Assembly: GCA_963781285.1 (NCBI GenBank)
Contig: CAWAFI010000005.1
Location: 372,001 to 436,000, forward strand
From: CAIWHR01 sp963781285
GTDB lineage: Bacteria; Pseudomonadota; Gammaproteobacteria; Burkholderiales; Casimicrobiaceae
Reading direction: 5' to 3'
DNA length: 64,000 nt
Shown: piece by piece, positions 58,184-64,000 of the stretch
How the letters are laid out: the number at the start of each line of letters is the position of its first letter
Position numbering within the stretch: the stretch's first letter is position 1
Made by a program: the position numbers and the translations under genes
Notes under the pieces: model-generated
The model's database searches: none
Told to the model about the DNA's origin: nothing
Seen by the model: the letters and a program-made list of their open reading frames with translations, nothing else

Positions 58184-58990
58184 TCAACCGCGCTGCCCGA
58201 CCAGTTGCTTGAGGGCGGTCGGGTCGAGCAGCTTCACCGCGCGCCCCTGAACCTGGATCAGGCCCTCTTCCTGAAAGCGCGAGAACAGCCGGCTCACCGT
58301 TTCGAGCTTGAGGCCCAGGTAGCTGCCGATTTCCTCGCGCGTCATGCGCAGCACGAATTCGGTCGACGAATAGCCGCGGCGCTTGTAGCGATCCGCGAGC
58401 GAGAGCAGGAACACGGCGAGCCGCTCCTCGGCGCGCATGCTGCCGAGCAGCAGCATGACATTCTGGTCGCGCGAGATTTCCTTCGACAGCAGCCGGTGGA
58501 GATTGTGCTGCAGCGGAGGCATGCTGCGCGCGATGTCCTCGATACGCTCGAAGGGCAGCACGCAGACGTCGGTGTCCTCCAGCGCGATCGCCTGGCAGCC
58601 GTGGCGGTCGGTGCCGATGCCGTCGAGGCCCACGATATCGCCCAGCATGTGGTAGCCGGAGACCTGCTCGCGGCCATCCTCGGCCAACACCGTCGTTTTC
58701 AGCGATCCGATCCGGATTGCGTACAGCGCGGTGAACGATTCGCCGGCGCGGTAGAGCGTGTCGCCCTTCTTGAGCTTGATCCTGGCCCCGAGCAGGTTGT
58801 CGATCTGCTTCATGTCTTCCACGTCGAGCCCCATCGGCAGGCACAACTCGCGCATGCTGCATGTCGAGCAGTGGACCTTGAGGTCGCGGATCGAGATGAC
58901 GGGTGCGGGCGTCCCCTGTGCCGGCGTGCGCGATGGGGCGGGCGCCGCCGTGGAGGCATTCGCGGGCAGCGGCTTCGCGGGCAACGTCAT
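58184..58990 (-). CDS. fnr: FNR-family anaerobic regulator
   Basis: 268 residues. The oxygen-sensing cluster cysteines are C41, C44 and C50 (VHCSTCSMRELC) and C132 (RHGCQA), the four-Cys pattern of FNR. A cAMP-binding-like domain follows, then the HTH with EEIGSYLGLKLETVSRLFSRF at 219-239; the E-x-x-SR core (E230-SR) reads TTGAT-type half-sites. An Ala/Pro-rich N-terminal extension of about 30 residues is unusual in length. Convergent with the small membrane-protein gene and divergent from the SafE-like gene. It probably acts on the two sites in this window. Confidence 0.95.
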   Translation of the reverse strand: MTLPAKPLPANASTAAPAPSRTPAQGTPAPVISIRDLKVHCSTCSMRELCLPMGLDVEDMKQIDNLLGARIKLKKGDTLYRAGESFTALYAIRIGSLKTTVLAEDGREQVSGYHMLGDIVGLDGIGTDRHGCQAIALEDTDVCVLPFERIEDIARSMPPLQHNLHRLLSKEISRDQNVMLLLGSMRAEERLAVFLLSLADRYKRRGYSSTEFVLRMTREEIGSYLGLKLETVSRLFSRFQEEGLIQVQGRAVKLLDPTALKQLVGQRG

Positions 58991-59161
58991 GGGGAGAGAG
59001 GGAGGCGCAAACTGTCCTTGACCTGCGCTAGGATGGCGAGTCTAAAGGGAATTCGACGAGTTGAACAGGACGGCCATTTTGCCACGCTGCGGTGGTCCTG
59101 AGTTGCTGCCCCACGGCGACAGGCAAGGCTCGCTGCGACGGATTGTCGCAGGAATCGGTTC

Positions 59162-59893
59162 GTGGCGCTGTCGGCGTTGATCGGCGCATGGCTCGCCGGC
59201 GCATTGGGCGGCGCGCATTGCCTTGCCATGTGCGGCGGCTTCGTCGCGGCGTTCTCGGGCGCCGGCATGCCGGCGCCAGCGCTGGGGGCTCCGCTGCTGC
59301 CGGCGCGCGCGATCGCGCGGCGGCAGCTCACCTACAACCTCGGGCGCATCACCACCTATGCGGTGCTGGGTGCCGTGCTCGGGGGTGCCGGCGCAGCGGC
59401 ATTGGCGGCGGCCGACTGGCTGCCCGTGCAGCGCACACTTTTCGTCGTCGCCAACCTGTTCCTGCTCGCGCTCGCCGTGACCATCGCCTCGAAGCGCGAT
59501 GGCCTGGGGGTGCTGCAGCGCGCAGGGTCGGCGCTGTTCGCGCAGGTCCTGCCCGCGGTGCGGCCGCTGATGGTTCGGCAGGGCGGCGCGGCGCGGTATG
59601 CGCTGGGACTGATCTGGGGGCTCGTGCCGTGTGCGCTCACCTATAGCGTGCTGCCGATCGCGCTGTTCGCGGGCGGGGCGCTCGAGGGTGCGGCGGTGAT
59701 GCTGGCGTTCGGGCTGGGCACGCTCCCCAATCTGCTGGCTGCCGCGTGGGTCGTCGCGCGGGCGCAATCGTGGCTCGATTCACGGACACTGCGTTTCGGC
59801 GCGGCCGCCTTGCTCGCTGGCTTTGCGGCGGTGGGCATCTGGCGCGCGCTGGTCGGACCGATGTCCCTCGCGCAAGGTCCATTCTGCTTCTGA
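59162..59893 (+). CDS. sulfite exporter TauE/SafE-type membrane protein
   Basis: 243 residues. An N-terminal GALGGAHCLAMCGGFVAAFSG (His/Cys/Met-rich) helix, then six further hydrophobic helices with YNLGRITTYAVLGAVLGG near 61 and ALGLIWGLVPCALTYSVLPIAL near 143. This subgroup (often near ccoI or fnr) is thought to be a DsbD-like or copper-related transporter, distinct from TauE proper. The CxxxC near the start may bind copper. GTG start at 59162. It is divergent from fnr across 171 bases. Confidence 0.85.
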   Translation: MALSALIGAWLAGALGGAHCLAMCGGFVAAFSGAGMPAPALGAPLLPARAIARRQLTYNLGRITTYAVLGAVLGGAGAAALAAADWLPVQRTLFVVANLFLLALAVTIASKRDGLGVLQRAGSALFAQVLPAVRPLMVRQGGAARYALGLIWGLVPCALTYSVLPIALFAGGALEGAAVMLAFGLGTLPNLLAAAWVVARAQSWLDSRTLRFGAAALLAGFAAVGIWRALVGPMSLAQGPFCF

Positions 59894-59975
59894 GGATCGA
59901 GGATCGGGCGGCAGGGTCGCGGTGGTGGGCAGCGATTTCCGCCATGGCGGAGACGCCGTGCGAGAATCGGTGGCC

Positions 59976-61151
59976 ATGACGAACGCTGCGATCGATATTC
60001 CCGATCCACGCGTGTTTCCTGACGCTGCATCGGCTGCATCCGACGCCGCGGCGGTCTATGCGCTGGCCGCGGCGGGCCTCGACGCCGACACCGGTGCGCG
60101 CGCGGAGGCGTTGGAACAGGAGCTGCGTGCGCTATTGGCGCGGCGACTTGCCGGCGATGGCACGGCGCTGGCGGCGCTGTTTGCCGGCGCGCCGTCGGTG
60201 GCGGTGGCGCGAGCGCTGTGGCGACAGCTCGATGCGGCATGGCGCGATGCCGCACGCGAAGAAGCCGCCGGCCTCGCGATCACCGTCTTCGCGGTGCCGC
60301 TGGTGATCGTCGCCGGCCTCGAAGGCGCAAGCGGCGAGCGCACGTTGCCGGGAGTGCTCTCTGCGCCTGAGCGGCTCGTGACGATCCTGCAGGAGCACGG
60401 CGCGATCGCCGGCAATCGGAGCTTTGCGCTCGCCAACGCGCTGGTTGCGGCCGAGGCGATCGCTGTGGCGCGGTTGCCGGAGATCTTCGCGTGGCAACGC
60501 CTGCCCGATTCGCTGGCGCCCGGTGCCACGTTGCCCGCGCGTGTGCTGGTGCCGGCGCCGCTGTCGCTCGTCGCCGGTCGCGAGCGCGTGCATCTGCGAT
60601 TTCTGGTCGGATCGGCCCTCGCGAAGCCCGGTGTCGATCTTCTCGCTGATGCCGCCGTCGGCCCTTGGGGCGTTCCGCTTACACGTGAGCTTTGCCGCCA
60701 GCTGGGCGCCGGGGACGTCCCGCTGCTTGCAATGCCGCGCGCTCCGCAGCGGCTGTTGCCGGCGGCACTTTCCGGGCGCATCGGCCAGCGCGAGATCGGT
60801 GCGCAGCTCTTCGCCAGCAATGCGATCCGCAAGCTGCGGGCAACGGTCGGCGAGCCCACGGCGGTCATCAGCGCGCACCGCGCGGCGGATGCGCCCAATG
60901 GCGGTGAACTGCGAGTGTCGCTGTCCTCGGCATTCGAGCCGCGCGAGGCCGAAGGTTTTCGCTGCCCGCTCGAGGCGCAGGACCGGGTTGGCGACGTCGT
61001 CGCGATGCTGACTGGATTGCTGCGCGATTGCCGCGTCACCGACATCCGGATCCTTGCCGGCGTGCATCCGGATCGCGATCCGGCGACCGGGCTACCGCTG
61101 CTGTTCAAGCCGGACATGCTGCCCGCGCGCGCCCCGCTCGTCGTGCATTGA
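59976..61151 (+). CDS. conserved hypothetical protein
   Basis: 391 residues starting MTNAAIDIPDPRVFPDAASA. Ala/Leu-rich helical N-terminal half, then PLVIVAGLEGASGERTLPGVL near 110 and, in the C-terminal half, strands such as RVGDVVAMLTGLLRDCRVTDIRIL. No signal peptide or membrane helix is certain. I do not recognise a family. The gene stands alone between the SafE-like gene and the convergent DUF2807 gene. The ATG at 59976 was chosen because the longer upstream frame has a shifted composition. Confidence 0.6.
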   Translation: MTNAAIDIPDPRVFPDAASAASDAAAVYALAAAGLDADTGARAEALEQELRALLARRLAGDGTALAALFAGAPSVAVARALWRQLDAAWRDAAREEAAGLAITVFAVPLVIVAGLEGASGERTLPGVLSAPERLVTILQEHGAIAGNRSFALANALVAAEAIAVARLPEIFAWQRLPDSLAPGATLPARVLVPAPLSLVAGRERVHLRFLVGSALAKPGVDLLADAAVGPWGVPLTRELCRQLGAGDVPLLAMPRAPQRLLPAALSGRIGQREIGAQLFASNAIRKLRATVGEPTAVISAHRAADAPNGGELRVSLSSAFEPREAEGFRCPLEAQDRVGDVVAMLTGLLRDCRVTDIRILAGVHPDRDPATGLPLLFKPDMLPARAPLVVH

Positions 61152-61183
61152 GCGCGCAAATCGCGATCGCGCTTCGCGGCGGG

Positions 61184-61975
61184 CTATGCGGTCGACGGCG
61201 GTGCGAGCGTCGAGTCGCGCCTCCTGACGCGGCCGGCGCCGCTGATGTCCTGCGTCACTTGCGGGTCGCCGATGTAATCGACGCTGCCGGCGCCGGAGAT
61301 CCCGATCTGGAGCGTCTTCGCGGCATTGACGATCGCCTTGCCGGCGCCGCTGACGGTGACCTGGGCGTTGTTGCTGGCGAGATTTGCGGCGCGATAGTCG
61401 CCGGCGCCGGTGATCGCGATTTTCTGGTCGTTGACGCGGCCCGCGACGTCGGCCTTCATCGCGCCCGATCCGGAAACCGAGAGTTCTTGTGCGTCGAGCG
61501 CGGCAATGCGCAGCGACGATGCACCGGAAACCGTCACCGCGAGCCGGTTGGTCTTGATCTTGTCGGCGCGCAGCTTGACCGCACCGTCGGCGCGTACGCT
61601 GGCAAGCTCGCGGAACGTCACGGTTACCTGCGCCTTGCGGGGGCCGCCGCCAAACAGGAACCCCATGCCGTGTCCGCGGTCCTCGTTCGCGATGTGGAGC
61701 GTGCCGTCGCGGACTTCCGTCCGGACGTGCCGAAGCTGCCTGGCGGGCGCCTCCACACTCGCCGATTCGGTGGCGCCCTGCACGAGGGCGACTTCGGCAA
61801 GGCCTTCGACGGCGATCTTCGTGAATGGCGGGAGCGGCCTCGCCTCGACGGCAGACACTCCGCCCCGGACGCCGCCGGTGCGCCACGAGAACCCGCGATC
61901 GAGGACATACCAGGCGGCCGCCACGGCCGCAGCAATGGCCACGAGCACGATCAGGGGCATCACGGCACGCTTCAT
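61184..61975 (-). CDS. GIN-domain protein with adhesin-like beta-helix (DUF2807)
   Basis: 263 residues. The N-terminal membrane anchor MKRAVMPLIVLVAIAAAVAAAWYVL is followed by a repetitive beta-helix with short repeats such as VSGASSLRIAALDAQELSVSGSGAM and ISGAGSVDYIGDPQVTQDISGAGR. This is the head GIN/DUF2807 type of periplasmic protein. Function unknown, often linked to envelope stress. Complete, with an Arg-rich C-terminus. Confidence 0.82.
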   Translation of the reverse strand: MKRAVMPLIVLVAIAAAVAAAWYVLDRGFSWRTGGVRGGVSAVEARPLPPFTKIAVEGLAEVALVQGATESASVEAPARQLRHVRTEVRDGTLHIANEDRGHGMGFLFGGGPRKAQVTVTFRELASVRADGAVKLRADKIKTNRLAVTVSGASSLRIAALDAQELSVSGSGAMKADVAGRVNDQKIAITGAGDYRAANLASNNAQVTVSGAGKAIVNAAKTLQIGISGAGSVDYIGDPQVTQDISGAGRVRRRDSTLAPPSTA

Positions 61976-62120
61976 CGACGGTCTCCGACGTCATTACATC
62001 TAGTTAGGATGCAGCCAGGACGTCCGGCGGATTCAACCGGATCGCGCCGGGGGCGTCGCGCGGCGGCATTTCAGGCCGGCCGCGACGATGGGTCGCCCGA
62101 TGGGAAGCCACCTGGGGAGG

Positions 62121-62651
62121 TCAGCGACGCGCATCAGCCGACAAGTCGCGCAGATACCGTCGCGCCTGTTCCGCGTAATGGTCGGCGCTGCGCCGCAGCC
62201 CCGCGACTTCCTCGTCGGTCAGCGTGCGCACGATCCGGCCCGGGCTGCCGACGACGAGCGACCGCTCGGGGATCGCCTTGCGCTCCGGGATCAGCGTGTT
62301 CGCGCCGATGAGGCAGCCGGGGCCGATGATCGCGTGGTTGAGGATGACGGCCTTGATGCCGATCAGCGTGCCCTCGCCGATCGTGCAACCGTGGAGCATC
62401 GCCAGATGTCCGACCGACACCCAAGGCCCCACGACCAGCGGAATCCCTTTGTCGGCGTGCAGTACGGCGCCGTCCTGGATGTTCGTCCGCGCGCCGATCG
62501 TGATCGTGTCGTTGTCGCCGCGAATCACCGTATTGAACCAGACCGACGCCTCCGACTCGAGGATGACCGAACCGGCTACGACTGCCGTCGGTGCGACGAA
62601 GTGGTGCATGCCGCGCAACTCGACGCGGCGTTCCCCCAGCGCATACAGCAT
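62121..62651 (-). CDS. gamma-class carbonic anhydrase-like protein
   Basis: 176 residues of left-handed beta-helix hexapeptide repeats. The three zinc His are in place: H65 in GAVLHADKG, H82 in VGHLAM and H87 in AMLHGCTIG. The family includes YrdA/CaiE and active gamma carbonic anhydrases. Catalytic activity cannot be decided from this. No neighbouring partner was seen; the next gene (DUF3047) is upstream on the same strand. Confidence 0.9.
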   Translation of the reverse strand: MLYALGERRVELRGMHHFVAPTAVVAGSVILESEASVWFNTVIRGDNDTITIGARTNIQDGAVLHADKGIPLVVGPWVSVGHLAMLHGCTIGEGTLIGIKAVILNHAIIGPGCLIGANTLIPERKAIPERSLVVGSPGRIVRTLTDEEVAGLRRSADHYAEQARRYLRDLSADARR

Positions 62652-62690
62652 GCGTGCCCCCGTATGTCGCGCGCTTCCGGCCCGGCACCG

Positions 62691-63434
62691 TCACTGCGTT
62701 GCCGGGAGGAACCGGATGTCACCGTACCAGGCATCGACGGTCGCACCGGTGTTGTCGGTGTCGGTGAGGACACCAACGGCCGTCAGCAGTCCTGCCTCCT
62801 CGCCGAAGGCGCGGCGATAGTCGTCGGCGAGATTGCGCTGCAGTGCCTGCCAGGCGCCGACGCCGGCGGTACCGCTCGACGCCACGATCATCCGTACGCG
62901 TCCGGTGTGCGGGTTCCGGATCACCGTGCCGACGGGCGCGTGGTTGGACCAGATGTACATCAGCGTCGCGTACGGTGCGTCCTGGCCGGCGATCTTCGAA
63001 CCGAGGGAGAGGAACGCACGGTCGGTGAGCGGCAGGCGTGACCGGTCGCCATCGAAATGAAATACGAGGCGCACCGGCGAGTCTTCCTTGGCCCCCACGC
63101 TGTTGTCGGCGCCCTCGATCAGCTGGCTCATCTTCCAGCGCCAGGCGACCTGGGGCGCCGAGCGCGGGTCGAATTTCACCGCGTAGCCCAGGCCGCTGGC
63201 GGCCGCTTCGGCGCGGGCATGAAGAACGGTCGCGTCCCCGTCGGCAACCAGGTCGTATTGCGTCCGCTTCTTGGCCTCGGTAATCAGCACCGGCTTCCAC
63301 CCCGCGGGCATCGCGCCGCCGGGCTTGGCAGTCGAAAATGGCGCAACCAGGGGTGCGGACTCGAGCTGCGGCTGTGCGTCCGCGTTCAGCCAACGACCGG
63401 CAGCAAGGAGGGCAAGCAGGATCGCGGGATGCAT
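62691..63434 (-). CDS. DUF3047-family secreted protein
   Basis: 247 residues. Signal peptide MHPAILLALLAAGRWLNADA, then the DUF3047 pattern: VAWRWKMSQLIEGADNS near 97, DRAFLSLGSKIAGQDAPYATLMYIW near 137, VRMIVASSGTAGVGAWQ near 180 and VDAWYGDIRFLP at the end. Function unknown. The upstream frame adds a non-family N-terminus, so the ATG at 63434 is used. It is divergent from ppa. Confidence 0.85.
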   Translation of the reverse strand: MHPAILLALLAAGRWLNADAQPQLESAPLVAPFSTAKPGGAMPAGWKPVLITEAKKRTQYDLVADGDATVLHARAEAAASGLGYAVKFDPRSAPQVAWRWKMSQLIEGADNSVGAKEDSPVRLVFHFDGDRSRLPLTDRAFLSLGSKIAGQDAPYATLMYIWSNHAPVGTVIRNPHTGRVRMIVASSGTAGVGAWQALQRNLADDYRRAFGEEAGLLTAVGVLTDTDNTGATVDAWYGDIRFLPATQ

Positions 63435-63481
63435 GGTGTTGGCGGGCGAGGACACCCGCGGGCGGCGCAACCGCTGGGAAG

Positions 63482-63487
63482 TATAAT
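63482..63487 (+). promoter_or_regulatory. -10 element (TATAAT) upstream of ppa
   Basis: A perfect TATAAT 27 bases before the ppa ATG at 63514, followed by CCCGGGG. No clear -35 is seen at 16-18 bases upstream. Confidence 0.45.
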
Positions 63488-63513
63488 CCCGGGGTCTGCT
63501 TTGCTGCCCTACG

Positions 63514-64000
63514 ATGAACCTCGACCGCGTTCCCGCCGGCAAGGATGTCCCGAACGACTGCAACGTGATCATCGAGATCCCGATGCACGGGGATCCGATC
63601 AAATACGAGGTCGACAAGGAAACCGGTGCCGTATTTGTCGACCGGTTCATGTCGACGGCGATGCATTATCCCTGCAATTACGGTTACATTCCTCGCACGC
63701 TGTCCGACGACGGTGACCCTTGTGATGTGCTCGTGCTCTCGCCGGTCCCGCTCATCACCGGCGTCGTTGTTCGGTGCCGGCCGATCGGCATGCTGAAGAT
63801 GGACGACGAGGCGGGCGGCGACTCCAAGATCCTTGCGGTGCCGATAGACAAGCTATCGGGCCTCTATCGCGCCATTCAGTCCCCCCGCGACCTGCCCGAA
63901 ATTACCACGCGCCAGATCGCGCATTTTTTCGAGCATTACAAGGACCTCGAGCCCGGCAAGTGGGTTCGGATCTCGACGTGGGTCGGCGCCGAAGAAGCGA
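63514..64000 (+). CDS. ppa: inorganic pyrophosphatase, partial (3' end beyond the window)
   Basis: The first 162 codons of a family I (soluble) pyrophosphatase. DVPNDCNVIIEIPMHGDPIKYE is the N-terminal strand, then YPCNYGYIPRTLSDDGDPCDVLVLSP, the metal-binding core with the DGDPCD motif. EITTRQIAHFFEHYKDLEPGKWVRI lies near the edge. It hydrolyses pyrophosphate made in biosynthesis. The reading is clean and the end is cut by the window. Confidence 0.96.
   Translation, partial: MNLDRVPAGKDVPNDCNVIIEIPMHGDPIKYEVDKETGAVFVDRFMSTAMHYPCNYGYIPRTLSDDGDPCDVLVLSPVPLITGVVVRCRPIGMLKMDDEAGGDSKILAVPIDKLSGLYRAIQSPRDLPEITTRQIAHFFEHYKDLEPGKWVRISTWVGAEEA

Noticed and set aside
63440..63481. Inverted repeat between DUF3047 and ppa considered as an operator
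   Set aside because: GC-rich and imperfect; no symmetry beyond what composition would give.

Overview
The window is GC-rich, densely coded and bacterial. Gene content points to a betaproteobacterium. The markers are a stand-alone proteasome-like Ntn hydrolase (BPH type), an FNR plus cbb3-oxidase block (ccoIS-NOQP-GH), exosortase H with its partner membrane protein, GspD/E/F, and ExbB-ExbD-ExbD-TonB. No rRNA, tRNA, CRISPR array, integrase or transposase gene was seen. The sequence carries several single-base frame breaks inside well-conserved genes (gspD, gspE, a DUF3313 gene, a TonB receptor, a sulfotransferase, an Fe2OG oxygenase). They look more like an unpolished long-read or metagenome assembly than true decay, so the broken genes should be read with that in mind.

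Layout. 0-4.1 kb: the start of a TldD-family gene, then three toxin-antitoxin pairs (DUF433/DUF5615, MazEF-like, ParE-like) around a TPR-sulfotransferase. 4.2-6 kb: a split transglutaminase-like/TPR gene and a GNAT acetyltransferase. 6.4-17.1 kb: an accessory block with a wrecked TonB-dependent receptor, two TPR-linked Asp/Asn beta-hydroxylases, a TPR/GT9-like glycosyltransferase, two sulfotransferases and a PKHD-type Fe2OG dioxygenase. Together with the sulfotransferase at 1.8-3.3 kb it reads as a peptide or protein modification set (hydroxylation, sulfation, glycosylation) with no described counterpart known to me. 17.3-22.5 kb: small periplasmic proteins, then the energy-transducing exbB-exbD1-exbD2-tonB operon, interrupted by a 273-bp nested-palindrome element. 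22.8-24.7 kb: an ECF sigma factor with a likely anti-sigma protein and a DUF6249 membrane protein. 24.9-29.9 kb: gspD-gspE-gspF without the remaining type II secretion genes. 29.9-33.3 kb: a thioredoxin-like protein, queG, tsaE and amiC. 33.4-37.3 kb: an MBOAT acyltransferase with its membrane partner, divergent from xrtH and its associated protein. 37.4-46.9 kb: acyl-CoA synthetase, a MerR regulator with a degenerate cobalamin domain, hslR, a PaiB-like flavoprotein, hslO, the proteasome homologue, gluQ and a lytic transglycosylase. 46.9-59.9 kb: proS, uspA, then the cbb3 oxidase block with its copper ATPase and assembly factors, and fnr. 60-64 kb: a hypothetical gene, a DUF2807 protein, gamma-carbonic anhydrase, a DUF3047 protein and the start of ppa.

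How parts fit. Two TTGAC-N4-ATCAA sites, one between uspA and ccoI and one upstream of ccoN, match the FNR consensus. The fnr gene lies in the same block, so low-oxygen control of the high-affinity oxidase, its copper loading and UspA can be read from the DNA. The Exb/Ton operon would energise TonB receptors such as the broken one at 6.4-9.4 kb.
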